Shown: positions 34,593 to 43,866 of the stretch, in pieces
Layout: each line of letters opens with the position of its first letter
How positions within the stretch are numbered: position 1 is the first letter of the stretch
NCBI GenBank assembly: GCA_963747535.1
Contig: CAVVFX010000014.1
Location: 35,554 to 99,553, forward strand
Length of the DNA: 64,000 nt
DNA from: CAVVFX01 sp963747535
GTDB taxonomy: Bacteria; Acidobacteriota; Terriglobia; Bryobacterales; Bryobacteraceae
Direction: 5' to 3'
Translations under genes and position numbers: made by a program
The notes under the pieces: model-generated
Told to the model about the DNA's origin: nothing
The model's database searches: none
Seen by the model: the letters and a program-made list of their open reading frames with translations, nothing else

Positions 34593-35792
34593 TCAGTTCT
34601 TGCTGAACGGATTGAGGTGGTGCTTCTTCTCCTCGGGCGCGGGCGCGGCAGCCGGCGCCGCTGAAGGCCGGATCACCTCGTCTATCGCCTTTTGCGCGAT
34701 GGGCGCCATGATGCGATAGCCCTTGGCGTTGGGGTGCAAGCCGTCGTCCGCCAGATCCGCCTGCATCATGGCCGCCGAGTCGACCATAGCGGAGAAATAA
34801 TCAACATAAGTACAGTTACCCGCTTTACAGTAACCCTGCATCCATTGATTGATCTCCCGGATGCGCTGCGGATCATGGTTCTTACTCATTTCAAAGCGCG
34901 TGTTCTCGGTCTTATGATAGTCGCTGACCGGCAGGATGGAGCATAGCATCACCTTGATATTGTTGGCCCGCGCCAGCTCGGTAATCATGATCAGGTTGTT
35001 CTCGATGATGTTCGAAGCCGTCCCGCGCGCGAGATCGTTGGTGCCGGCCAGCAGGATCATGGCTCTCGGCCGAAGGTCAATCACGTCCTCTTTCATGCGG
35101 CCCAGCATTTCGCTGGTGACCTGGCCGCTGATCCCGCGATCGACATAATCTTTGCCAGGGAAGTATTCGTTGAGGCGCCAGAAATCAGTGATCGAATCCC
35201 CGAAGAAGATCACGCGCGCGGCGGTGGGGTTCTGGAGGCTCTGATTGGCCGTTACGTAGCGGTGCACGTTGTCGCGGTCCGGACTGCGAAGCTGCGCCTC
35301 TTTGGCTACCAGCAACTGTTGGAAATAGGTTTCCAGGCGGCCGAAATTGTCGTGCAGCTCGTTCAACTGGCGCTGGCCCTCCTGCGGTATATCGACCGGA
35401 CGGGGAAGCACGTCGGCAAGTTGCAGATAGGCCTGCACGTCGTTCAGGAAGTGATACGTGTAACTCACGTTTCCCGGCGTACGCTGCAGATCCTCCATGG
35501 CGGCACGGGCATCGGCGATCAGGGAGACACTGGAGCCCTTCAGGTTAGGCAGGACGGTCACCGTCGATTCCATCAACTGGAGGCAGCGGCCGATCATTTC
35601 GGCAGCCTGCTGGCCGGTCAGCGGGCCGGTGGGAGGCGGCGGCTGCGGCGGCGCGGGAGTTTGAGCGAGGGCAGCGCTTGCCATAAGGAGGCTTACGCCG
35701 AATAGTAGCGAGCTGCAAAAACGGGTGCTCCGCAGCCTGGCAGACCAAAAAAGGCGATAGTCTGCCCCACAGCACAGAATTCTTTGGATCAT
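34593..35792 (-). CDS. SGNH/GDSL hydrolase with repeat-derived N terminus
   Basis: The product has 399 residues. The SGNH blocks are present: VIFFGDSITDFW (Ser), VDRGISGQVT (Gly), LLAGTNDLARG (Asn) and DDGLHPNAKGY (Asp-His). It acts as an esterase or acetylhydrolase in the periplasm. A Pro-rich stretch and a helical domain precede the catalytic part. The ATG has AAGGAG at proper spacing and overlaps the DUF3108 stop (ATGA), so the start is firm. Residues about 8-24 are encoded by REP-like copy C, which thus sits in frame ahead of the signal peptide hydrophobic core (SSLLFGVSLLMASAALAQ). Confidence 0.9.
   Translation of the reverse strand: MIQRILCCGADYRLFWSARLRSTRFCSSLLFGVSLLMASAALAQTPAPPQPPPPTGPLTGQQAAEMIGRCLQLMESTVTVLPNLKGSSVSLIADARAAMEDLQRTPGNVSYTYHFLNDVQAYLQLADVLPRPVDIPQEGQRQLNELHDNFGRLETYFQQLLVAKEAQLRSPDRDNVHRYVTANQSLQNPTAARVIFFGDSITDFWRLNEYFPGKDYVDRGISGQVTSEMLGRMKEDVIDLRPRAMILLAGTNDLARGTASNIIENNLIMITELARANNIKVMLCSILPVSDYHKTENTRFEMSKNHDPQRIREINQWMQGYCKAGNCTYVDYFSAMVDSAAMMQADLADDGLHPNAKGYRIMAPIAQKAIDEVIRPSAAPAAAPAPEEKKHHLNPFSKN
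35726..35770. repeat. REP-like two-hairpin repeat, copy C, inside a coding region
   Basis: TGCTCCGCAGCC is followed by TGGCAGACCA, A-rich loop, GCGATAGTCTGCCCCAC. The consensus is as in copy B. It lies within the first 25 codons of the SGNH hydrolase gene and keeps the frame open. Confidence 0.82.
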
Positions 35793-36583
35793 CTCGACTC
35801 CTTGTCGAGCTTGAAAGTGATGGTGCCGATCGCGATGGTCATTTTAACCTGAATCTGAACCGGCAGTTTCCGGGCATCGTCGGAGAGCCAGATATAGAGA
35901 TGCGCGTTACGGTGGAACAGCACGTCGTTGAAAAGATAGGCCTGGTAGCGGATGGTCTTGAAGGTTCCAAGGGTGGTCTTGATATCCTCGCGGGTTTCGG
36001 CTTCTATCTTGGCGGAAGCGCTCTTCTTGCCGTCGCTCATATGGAACTCGGTAGAGTGGCCGGGTTCGAGTTGGATGGCGCGGATTGCAGCCAGCCCTCC
36101 GAGGACGTCGTAGACGCAACCGGGAATCGGTGTCTCGCGCTGGGAGAAGATGATGTTCTTGTTGAGGTCGCGCTCCACATAGTGAGCCTTGCGGGCGGCC
36201 GAGTCGAAGTGGACGCGCGTCTCCCGATTGCGGCTGCCTTCGTGCGCGGTCAGCACGGTGGACTCGGCACAGAGAGTCGGGGTCATTTCCACGGTATAAA
36301 GGTCGCTCACCTTGTAGAGGCGCGAGACCAGTCCGACCGATTCCAGGTGCAGTTTAGCCTCATAGCCCATGTGGACCTTCGGGGTCGTCGCGTACCATTC
36401 GAGCTGGGCGTGTCCGGCGGTGACGAGGCGCCATTCGATGGAATAGTCGAGGGTTTCTTTGGCGGGGAGGACGCCGGGATTGGATGACCCAGGCGCGGCC
36501 GCGGGTATCTGTCCACCCACGGGAAGCAACGCGGCAACCAGCAAGACAGCGACTCGTAAAGTCAAAGGACGGGAACAATGCAT
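35789..36583 (-). CDS. DUF3108 family exported protein
   Basis: The product has 264 residues. A signal peptide (LRVAVLLVAALLPVGGQ) is followed by the DUF3108 pattern: ETLDYSIEWRLVTAGHAQLEWY, LHLESVGLVSRLYKVSDLYTVEMTP, and ARKLPVQIQVKMTIAIGTITFKLD at the end. It is probably a periplasmic beta-barrel-like lipocalin-shaped protein. The SGNH gene starts within its stop codon, so the two are cotranscribed. The function is not known. Confidence 0.85.
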   Translation of the reverse strand: MHCSRPLTLRVAVLLVAALLPVGGQIPAAAPGSSNPGVLPAKETLDYSIEWRLVTAGHAQLEWYATTPKVHMGYEAKLHLESVGLVSRLYKVSDLYTVEMTPTLCAESTVLTAHEGSRNRETRVHFDSAARKAHYVERDLNKNIIFSQRETPIPGCVYDVLGGLAAIRAIQLEPGHSTEFHMSDGKKSASAKIEAETREDIKTTLGTFKTIRYQAYLFNDVLFHRNAHLYIWLSDDARKLPVQIQVKMTIAIGTITFKLDKESR

Positions 36584-37139
36584 GAAAACGCCAGTTTCTC
36601 ACACTTGCGAGGAGTGCGTGATCGGAGCGAGTACTTTACCGCATAAGTGCGCGGTCGAATGGGGTTTAGGGGCACGGTGAGAAATGATCCAGGAGCCGGC
36701 GCGGGGTGCTCGGTGGTCAATGAAAGGGTTAGCTGGGTTCTTGGTCGCCAGCTCGTTTGGAGGCCAAGTGTCAGCAGGCATAAAGGAAAGCTAAATTTAG
36801 GTTCGTTCGGCCACGGGGCTTCTTCTTGCCGCCCCTTAACTTGATCTCCGGCCAACGGCGCGGTGGGAACTCGTAACGTCGTCCTGCACGCCGGCTTCGG
36901 CGATGGGCAGTCGGACGTTGCACACTCAACGTCGACGGGAGTACCGGGCTTTGCACGTTCTCCGACGGGGTCGGGCAGCTTGCCGGGTTCCAGGCGCGTG
37001 TAGCCGTATCATCGGCGGCGGGGCAAATTATTTTTGGACGTACCACTTCGACCCTGGTAACAAGGCTTCTGACGTGCTCCCGGCGGGGTGGCAATCTGCT
37101 GAAGGGGATGGAATCCACCCGCCCGGATTAGGAATCCAT
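36584..37139. other. Intergenic region of 556 bp, no gene seen
   Basis: No frame here has convincing protein character on either strand. It includes a GCAAGC/GCACTT-rich start and the DUF3108 promoter side. It may hold relics, but none I can name. Confidence 0.4.
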
Positions 37140-39992
37140 TCATTTTTTCAAAAGCGCGGGCCAGTTGAGCACGATGGTGATGGGCAGCGAGGGCTGCTGA
37201 ACTTGGGGCGCGCTGGATAGGAACCTCTGGCCGTCGGGAGTGACGTCCCAGCCGCCGAAATCCATCGGACCCGGGAACAGGCGCTGGGGAGTTCCGAACT
37301 CGAAGACGCTGCCATTCGCATTCACCTCGACAGCCGTCTTCATGTATGATTCTGGGAAATCGTCGTAGATGAGCTCCTTGCCGTCGGCGCGCCACTTGGG
37401 ATAGTTTCCACCGTCCTTCGTGATCTGCCACTTGCCCTCGCCCACCGCGGGCACGCCGGATGGCCCGGAGGCGATGAACGACCGGACAAAGATCTCTCTG
37501 TGGCCGGTCTCGTTGGCGACGTATGCGATCCAGTGCCCGTCGGGCGAGAAGCGTGCTCCCCATTCGTTGAAAACGGCGCCCAGCAAGAGCACCGGCTTTC
37601 GCTCGCCCGCGGCGTCCTTGGCCAGCGGCAGCACCCAAAGATCGTATCCGGTTCTAACAGCGTTGACGGTGTTGTACAGCAAAAATCGTCCGTCCGGCGA
37701 CCAACTCGTGGGTTCGTGACCGATTCGAGGCTCTTTGAAAAGCTCCTTTTCGTCTCCCGCGCCGGAGGAGGGCTCCTCATAGATGGTGTCCATATCGTCG
37801 CCGGCCGCGAAAGCGATGCGGCTCCCGTCCGGAGACCAGACGCCGTCCGATATAACATTGTGGTGAAACGTCAAACGCGTGCGCCGGCCGCTCGAAAGGT
37901 CTAGCGTCCAGAGATCGGCCGGCCCGCCGAGAGCAGCGTCGCGGACCAGGCCGCGCGTTCCGTCGGGCGATAAGTGAACCGTGCTGTCTGTACCCGGCTG
38001 TCCGAAAGTGCTCAGGATCTTTCCTTTGCGGTCGAACCACGTGTACTGGCGGCTGCCGCCAAGAGTTCTGCCGCGATAGGCGAGGACACCGCTGGGCGAG
38101 ACCGAGAAAGCTCCGAGACTGAACCAGGCGATATCCACGCCCTCGGCCAGCGGGACCGGCTCGCCGTTCAGCCGCAGCCGCTCGGCATCGAATGGTTGAG
38201 CCATCAGCGCGTCCTGGAGGTTGAAAAAGAGGTAGCCGTTGGCGTACGACGCAGGAGACGAAGTAGCGAGCAGGCGCTCGCGCGATTGGTCCTCGGGTTT
38301 GGCGTCGATAGAACCGGAATAGATACCGCGCACTTCGGGAGCTCCGGAGCGTAGATAGATGTAGTGCTTGCCGTCCGGCAGGAAAGCCGGGGCCCAGTGG
38401 TACAAATCTCCCTTCGTCCCGTCGACCGCGGTAAGCGCCGTGGCAGCGCCTCCCGCCTGGGAAACCTTCCACAGGGGGCCTCCTGAGTTGGTGCCGCTAC
38501 TGCCGAAAATAATGACGCCATCCCGGTTCCAGTCGCCCGATCCAGCGCTGATCATGGCGGGATTCACGGCCGTGCCCGGCACTGTGCACAACGTCTGCGG
38601 AGGACCGCCGGCAACATTAATCTTCATGATCTGGTTTTGGACGTCGAACGCCACATATCGACTGTCCGGAGACCAAAATGGGCCCAGAGCGCCTTCTGTT
38701 CCAGGGAGGCGCCGCCAGTCCAAGGTACTAAAATCGCGAATCCAGAGGCCGTCCTTCCCCGTCGCGGAGAGGACCAGCTTTCGGCCGTCGGGCGATACCG
38801 ATAAGTAGTATCGGAAGGTCACGTTCTCGGGCAGCATCATCTGGAACCGGCTCACTTGGGTGGAAGACTGAGGCCTGAAAACCGCCCAAACCGCGAGACC
38901 CACGGAGATCAGAGCAAACAATGCAGCCAGGCCCTGCCGGACCCGCATTGCCGGTCTGGCCTCGATTGCCGCCGGTGGCGCTTCCGCCGCGATCCATTCC
39001 AGCGCGTGCTTCGCTTCGCGAGCCGATTGCCAGCGCTTGTCGGGATCCTTTTCGAGACAGGTTTCGAGCACGCGTTCGAGGCCGGGTGGCGTCAGAGGCT
39101 GCAGCTCATGGACAGGACGGGGCTGCTCTTTGAGGATGGACGCGATGAGGCTTGCCCGGCTCGCGCCGGTGAATGCGTGCTTGCCGGTGATCAGCTCATA
39201 CAGCACCAGGCCGAATGCGAAGATGTCGCTGCGGGCGTCGGCTTCGCACCCCTCGATTTGCTCCGGCGCCATATATTGCAGCGTGCCGAGGATGGCGCCT
39301 TCGCCGGTGAGCGCGGTTTGCGTGCCGGCTTCGGACTCGATTTTCGCCAAGCCGAAGTCGAGTACCTTCACGCCGTTGTTTCCCACGAGAATGTTGCTCG
39401 GCTTGAGGTCGCGGTGCGTGATCTCCTTGCTATGCGCCGCATCGATCGCGTCGAGGATCTGGCCGGCGAGCCTCAGGGCTTCTTCGATCGGAACGGGGCC
39501 ATGGAGCGGCTTGCCCTCGACGTATTCCATGACCAGGAAGCTGAAGCCATCGGGCGAAGTCGCGACGTCATAGATCGAACAGATGTGGGGGTGGTTCAGC
39601 GCGGCGATGACGCGCGCTTCGCGCTCAAAGCGCTCAGTGAATCGGGCGTGGCTCGTCTTGATGGCGACCAACCGGTTCAGGCGCGTGTCGCGTGCCTTCC
39701 ACACCTCCCCCATGCCGCCCGCTCCCAGAAGCGAAAGAATCTCGTAGGGTCCCAAACGAGTCCCAGGCGATAGAGAGCCGCCGGCGGCCGGCGTGAGCGT
39801 GAAATCGGCAAGCGCCGGCTTTTCCAAAAGGCTGCCGGCATTCTCATCCACAGAAACGAGCATCTCCACCTGCCGGCGTAGCTCTGTGTCGCCGCCGCAG
39901 GCCTCATCGAGAAACGATCTCCGCGCTTCCGGCATCCGCCCCAATGCAGCATGGAATAGTTCCTCTGCTCGCCGCCAAAACTCCTGCTTCAT
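37140..39992 (-). CDS. Membrane Ser/Thr protein kinase with PD40/TolB-like propeller
   Basis: The product has 950 residues. A short N-terminal region is followed by a PknB-type kinase domain at about 83-335: LLGAGGMGEVWKARD, Lys112 in AIK, HRDLKPSN (Asp195), DFG 212-214 and the APE motif at MAPEQIEG. One membrane helix (GLAALFALISVGLAVWAVF, about 354-372) leads to a periplasmic propeller of WD40-like repeats (SPDGRKLVLSATG, WSPDSRYVAFDV, WSPDGSRIAFAAGD, SPDGHWIAYVANE). This layout is expanded in Acidobacteria. It should sense envelope signals and phosphorylate cytoplasmic proteins; targets are unknown. Confidence 0.93.
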   Translation of the reverse strand: MKQEFWRRAEELFHAALGRMPEARRSFLDEACGGDTELRRQVEMLVSVDENAGSLLEKPALADFTLTPAAGGSLSPGTRLGPYEILSLLGAGGMGEVWKARDTRLNRLVAIKTSHARFTERFEREARVIAALNHPHICSIYDVATSPDGFSFLVMEYVEGKPLHGPVPIEEALRLAGQILDAIDAAHSKEITHRDLKPSNILVGNNGVKVLDFGLAKIESEAGTQTALTGEGAILGTLQYMAPEQIEGCEADARSDIFAFGLVLYELITGKHAFTGASRASLIASILKEQPRPVHELQPLTPPGLERVLETCLEKDPDKRWQSAREAKHALEWIAAEAPPAAIEARPAMRVRQGLAALFALISVGLAVWAVFRPQSSTQVSRFQMMLPENVTFRYYLSVSPDGRKLVLSATGKDGLWIRDFSTLDWRRLPGTEGALGPFWSPDSRYVAFDVQNQIMKINVAGGPPQTLCTVPGTAVNPAMISAGSGDWNRDGVIIFGSSGTNSGGPLWKVSQAGGAATALTAVDGTKGDLYHWAPAFLPDGKHYIYLRSGAPEVRGIYSGSIDAKPEDQSRERLLATSSPASYANGYLFFNLQDALMAQPFDAERLRLNGEPVPLAEGVDIAWFSLGAFSVSPSGVLAYRGRTLGGSRQYTWFDRKGKILSTFGQPGTDSTVHLSPDGTRGLVRDAALGGPADLWTLDLSSGRRTRLTFHHNVISDGVWSPDGSRIAFAAGDDMDTIYEEPSSGAGDEKELFKEPRIGHEPTSWSPDGRFLLYNTVNAVRTGYDLWVLPLAKDAAGERKPVLLLGAVFNEWGARFSPDGHWIAYVANETGHREIFVRSFIASGPSGVPAVGEGKWQITKDGGNYPKWRADGKELIYDDFPESYMKTAVEVNANGSVFEFGTPQRLFPGPMDFGGWDVTPDGQRFLSSAPQVQQPSLPITIVLNWPALLKK

Positions 39993-40095
39993 GGCCGTTC
40001 TCGCTTATGCGCCGATCAATTATTACACTAATGAGCGTTTCACAGATGAGGTGGAACTCCGCAAAGTCGTGCTCGTGCCATTTATGAGATGCGCT

Positions 40096-40443
40096 CTAGT
40101 CTTCGAGTCCAAGCACGCGCCGCACGATCCCATTACGCAAGACCGGGACGTTAAAGTTGATTAGAAGGCCAGCCTTCCAACCGCCCATCCGCAGGCTATA
40201 TGCTCAATCGCTTTGACCTCTATTACTACAGCGCCTGCCACTACCATGTCAACGCGATATCCACAGTCGAATTTGAGTCCTTTGTAAACTACCGGTAGAG
40301 GCAACTCCAACTCCAAAGGTATCTTCCTCAAAGTGAGTTCATAACAGAGGCATTGGATATACGCTGATTCCAACAGCCCAGGCCGGAGGCTCGACTTCGA
40401 TCGCCGCGCCGATCACAGCTTCGGTGATCTCGTTCACCTTCAC
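40096..40443 (-). pseudogene. GxxExxY protein, second copy, disrupted
   Basis: The minus strand begins GTGAAGGTGAACGAG (VKVNEITEAVIGAAIEV) and ends INFNVPVLRNGIVRRVLGLED with TAG at 40096-40098. Two out-of-frame deletions break it: one removes HR.LG between IEV and PGLLES, the other removes the LLPVHEAQLLTY segment between IEH and LRMGGWKAG. The middle part (CLCYELTLRKIPLELELPLP, VVYKGLKFDCGYRVDM) is complete and includes the stretch absent from the copy at 9478. Confidence 0.85.
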
Positions 40444-40656
40444 ACGGTGAGTCTATCGCTGTTCACAGCGGTCCATCGCATGGTTGCGCCAGTCCAAGAA
40501 CTCGTGCACAATGCGTACGGCGCGACCGCCAGCTAAATGGCGATAATTGGACAGAATTGGCTCGGGTCGGCCGGATTTGTGATTGAATCTATATACGGAG
40601 CGCCTTTGGGATCGGGCGCGTGTAACGCTGCGGCCGATGTCCTCCGCCCGGTACCG

Positions 40657-41964
40657 TTAAATCTCGCGTTGTAAAGCCGCCAGTGCGGACCGGACCCGGA
40701 TAAACGCCGATTCCGGCGATCCGCCGTCGATTCGTATCACGCGTCCATCGGGGCGCCAGCGTTCGAAGAACCGGTCGTTGACCGCGCCGGCGAAGACGCT
40801 CACCAGCGGGATGCCTAAAGCGGCGGCAGCGTGTTGTCCGGCAGAGTCGTAGCCCACGTAGAGATCGCTCTTTGCGATCAGCGCTGCAAAGCCGGCGAAC
40901 GACCCGCTCCAGAACCTAACATTCGCGAGTCCCGCCGCGGCCTCCTCGGCCCGCGCCGCCTCCTCTTCGCCGGCGCCCTTGTCTACGATCACGGTAGCCG
41001 CCCGGCTGCTTAGCTCCTCGAGAAGCCGGTGCTCGAACCCTCCGCCGATGCGCTTGGCCTCGTTTCCGCCAACCCCCAGGCTCACGGTGATCGCCGGCCG
41101 CGCGGCCTCAAAAGGCGGTTCGCCTACTTCTATCCGGGGCCGCGGGATGTCCACTTCAAATACCTGCGCGCACCAGTCACGCGCCAGCGAGTCAAGCGAG
41201 CCCGGGGCGTCGACTCCACGGCTATCGAAGAAATAATACCGTTGCTCCGGGGCTACCGCATAGACTCCAAGCTGCGTCAGTCGCGAATCCGGATCGATGA
41301 TCAGCGTGTCGTCATCGAACGCCCGAATCGCCTCCACAGAACGCAAACGGGCGCGCAGTCCGCCCGATCGGGGGTAATCGATGGGCAGCAGCGGTAACCC
41401 GAGCAGTTCAGCCGATTTTTGGCTACCGGCAAAGATCACCTCCGAATTCGGAAAACGTGTCCGCAGCGCCTGGGCAAAAATGCTGGTCACGACGATGTCC
41501 GCGCCCAGCGTCACGCGCGACAAAAGCACGATTCGCTCAGGATCGGGCCCGTTATCTTTCAGCGGCGGCGGAACAACTCCCGGTACGTGATACGCTGCCC
41601 CCTGGGTCCGCAGAGTGCGCAGAGCTTTATATTCGACGCGTAGAATTCGCTCGCGCATCACCTCCAGCGGATCGACTACGGGTACATACGGCCGCACGCG
41701 CCGCAGATGGCGGTAACGGCTGCGCAACTCCGGAGCGGTGAAGCGGTTGTCGACGCGCGCAATCGCATGGCTGAAGATATCGGCATAGACGTCGTCCAGC
41801 CGGGGATCGAAACGATCGGCCAGACCCTCGGCCAGAATGCCGAATAGCGCGTCCGAATCGCCATCGACCAGCGCGTCGATATCGGTCGGCTGCCAGGGCT
41901 CGCCGGCGAGGCACGCGGCGAGTACCCGAAGGGCAATTTGTTCAGGCGAAGTATTTGCCGACAA
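40657..41964 (-). CDS. Glycosyltransferase family 9-like protein
   Basis: The product has 435 residues. The second half looks like a heptosyltransferase (GT9) GT-B fold: RIVLLSRVTLGADIVVTSIFAQALRTRFPNSEVIFAG at about 145-185, LGVGGNEAKRIGGGFEHRLLEEL, then SDLYVGYDSAGQHAAAALGIPLVSVFAG, matching the D.G..H.AAA.G.P...FG motif. The first 130 residues are an added helical part of unknown role. It probably moves a sugar onto an envelope glycan. It overlaps mtnP by 23 bp. Confidence 0.8.
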   Translation of the reverse strand: MSANTSPEQIALRVLAACLAGEPWQPTDIDALVDGDSDALFGILAEGLADRFDPRLDDVYADIFSHAIARVDNRFTAPELRSRYRHLRRVRPYVPVVDPLEVMRERILRVEYKALRTLRTQGAAYHVPGVVPPPLKDNGPDPERIVLLSRVTLGADIVVTSIFAQALRTRFPNSEVIFAGSQKSAELLGLPLLPIDYPRSGGLRARLRSVEAIRAFDDDTLIIDPDSRLTQLGVYAVAPEQRYYFFDSRGVDAPGSLDSLARDWCAQVFEVDIPRPRIEVGEPPFEAARPAITVSLGVGGNEAKRIGGGFEHRLLEELSSRAATVIVDKGAGEEEAARAEEAAAGLANVRFWSGSFAGFAALIAKSDLYVGYDSAGQHAAAALGIPLVSVFAGAVNDRFFERWRPDGRVIRIDGGSPESAFIRVRSALAALQREI

Positions 41965-42802
41965 TCAGGTCCAGCTTCCTTAGCGTGTTCTCGGGAACCA
42001 GCGTTTTATCGGTGATGATGGCGTGCGCCAGGGCCGAGCCGCACTTGCAGGTGCGCTCCTCGGGAATGCGATCGACCGCCGCAGCTACCACCTTACATGC
42101 ATTGGCCGCGTTCTGAGTCAAGTTGGCGATGATGTCGGTGACGGTCACGGCATCGTGGTGCGGATGCCAGCAATCGTAGTCGGTGACCATGGCGATGGTA
42201 ACGTAACAGATCTCGGCCTCGCGCGCCAGTTTGGCCTCCTGCAGATTGGTCATCCCGATGACGTCCATGCCCCAGGACCGGTAAAGGTTCGATTCCGCCT
42301 GGGTCGAGAACGCCGGACCCTCCATGCAGAGATACGTTCCTCCTTTCGTCACATTGACGCCTTCCTCGGCGGCCGCTTCCCGCACTAAATCCGCCAGTTG
42401 CGGACAGATGGGATGGGCGAAGCTGATGTGCGCCACCAGTCCTTCGCCAAAGAAAGTCGATACGCGTCCGCGCGTGCGATCGAAAAACTGATCCGGGATC
42501 ACGAAGTCGAGCGGCCGGTGCTCTTCCTTGAGCGATCCCACCGCGCTCAACGACAGGATCCGGGTCACGCCCAGCGACTTCATCGCGTAGATGTTGGCGC
42601 GGAAATTGAGCTCGCTGGGCGAAATGCGATGCCCGCGTCCGTGGCGCGCGAGAAAGGCAACCCGCTTTCCCGCCAGTATGCCCACATGCAGGTTGTCCGA
42701 GGGCTTGCCGAATGGCGTGTCGATGACGACCTCATCCGATTCCGAAAAGCCGGGCATGGAGTACAACCCGCTCCCGCCGATGATTCCGATGCTTGTGTCC
42801 AT
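41942..42802 (-). CDS. mtnP: S-methyl-5'-thioadenosine phosphorylase
   Basis: The product has 286 residues, the normal length. The phosphate site GIIGGSGLY, LARHGRGHRISPSELNFRAN, TYLCMEGPAFSTQAESNLYRSWGMDVIGMTNLQEAKLAREAEICY and YDCWHPHHDAVTV are all family signatures. It splits methylthioadenosine to adenine and methylthioribose 1-phosphate for methionine salvage. The heptamer repeat lies just before its start. Confidence 0.95.
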   Translation of the reverse strand: MDTSIGIIGGSGLYSMPGFSESDEVVIDTPFGKPSDNLHVGILAGKRVAFLARHGRGHRISPSELNFRANIYAMKSLGVTRILSLSAVGSLKEEHRPLDFVIPDQFFDRTRGRVSTFFGEGLVAHISFAHPICPQLADLVREAAAEEGVNVTKGGTYLCMEGPAFSTQAESNLYRSWGMDVIGMTNLQEAKLAREAEICYVTIAMVTDYDCWHPHHDAVTVTDIIANLTQNAANACKVVAAAVDRIPEERTCKCGSALAHAIITDKTLVPENTLRKLDLIVGKYFA

Positions 42803-42804
42803 GT

Positions 42805-42846
42805 GTCCGTTATCCGTTTTCCGTTATCCGTCGTCCGTTATCCGTT
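42805..42846. repeat. Six tandem NTCCGTY heptamers
   Basis: Six 7-bp units with variable first base and a TCCGTT or TCCGTC core run between mtnP and meaB. The same heptamer occurs at 37-99, there in both orientations. Confidence 0.85.
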
Positions 42847-42848
42847 CG

Positions 42849-43838
42849 TTACTCTGCAATTATCTCCAGTGTCATGCCGCTGGTTTGCACGAACACGTGT
42901 CCCGGTTCAGGGGCTTCGGACAGGCTCGCGCCATTTTTCTTTAGCGTGTTTACTACCGCATCGAAATCCGAGACCCGCACAGTCACATGTTGAAGGTGGC
43001 TCGAGCCGAGCGCTTCCTCCAGCGCCTGCAGCGCAACTCCCACGGGATCGCCCGCGAAATCCGGCCTGGTGCGAGAGGACTTGTAGCCATCGATGGCATC
43101 CAGCAATTCTGCGACGCCGGATGCTTCGATAGCAATGGTGCGCAAGATCGGCGCGCCAGGCGACAACTCCGCCCGAATTTCCACCTCGGTCCGATCCACA
43201 CCGGCGTGGTCCGCCTTATTGATCACGTAGATATCCGCGATCTCCATGACACCGGCTTTGATCGCCTGAATATCGTCGCCCATCCCCGGCACCAGGACCA
43301 ACACCGTCACATCCGCGAGACCTGCAATCTCAATTTCATCCTGTCCCACGCCGACCGTTTCGATGAGCACGTAATCGAATCCGGCGCCGCGCAGCAACCG
43401 CGCGAGATCCGCGGTGGCGCGAGCCAGGCCCCCACCGGCGCCGCGCGTAGCCATCGAGCGGATGTAGATCCCGGCGTCGCGGTGATGCTGTTGCATGCGA
43501 ATCCGATCGCCCAGGATCGCGCCGCCAGTCATGCGGCTGCTGGGATCGACGGCGAGTATGCCAGCCGTTTTCCCGCGCCTGCGAAGCTCTTTCGCCAGGG
43601 AGTCGACCAGTGAGCTCTTACCCGCGCCGGGCGGTCCGGTGATCCCGATCACCAGTCCGGTTCCGCTGTTCATTTGATCGAGGAGCTGCCGGCCTTCCGG
43701 CATCTGGTTCTCGATAGCAGTAGCGGCACGAGCCAGAGCGCGCACGTCGCGCGCACGGATGCGTTCGGCCCAATCTGAAATGCTCGTCCTGGTCAAAGTT
43801 ATAATCCGACAATCACAGACTAAAAGAGGCGGTTGCAA
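42849..43838 (-). CDS. meaB: MeaB-type G3E GTPase with C-terminal VOC-like half-module
   Basis: The product has 329 residues. The G-protein core has Walker A GPPGAGKSS at about 68-76, AVDPSSRMTGGAILGDRIRM, DYVLIETVGVGQDEIEIAGLADVTVLVLVPGMGDDIQAIKAG and NKAD. MeaB guards and repairs methylmalonyl-CoA mutase. The last 50 residues (HLQHVTVRVSDFDAVVNTLKKNGASL...GMTLEIIAE) do not belong to MeaB and resemble one beta-alpha-beta-beta-beta unit of the VOC fold, as in methylmalonyl-CoA epimerase. No mutase gene adjoins. The true start may be the TTG or GTG near TRTSISDWAERI. Confidence 0.88.
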   Translation of the reverse strand: MQPPLLVCDCRIITLTRTSISDWAERIRARDVRALARAATAIENQMPEGRQLLDQMNSGTGLVIGITGPPGAGKSSLVDSLAKELRRRGKTAGILAVDPSSRMTGGAILGDRIRMQQHHRDAGIYIRSMATRGAGGGLARATADLARLLRGAGFDYVLIETVGVGQDEIEIAGLADVTVLVLVPGMGDDIQAIKAGVMEIADIYVINKADHAGVDRTEVEIRAELSPGAPILRTIAIEASGVAELLDAIDGYKSSRTRPDFAGDPVGVALQALEEALGSSHLQHVTVRVSDFDAVVNTLKKNGASLSEAPEPGHVFVQTSGMTLEIIAE

Positions 43839-43866
43839 AATTCGGCAATATAAATTGTGGGGCTGT

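Noticed and set aside
36584..37139. Possible gene in the 556-bp gap
   Set aside because: Frames on both strands are short and without recognisable motifs.
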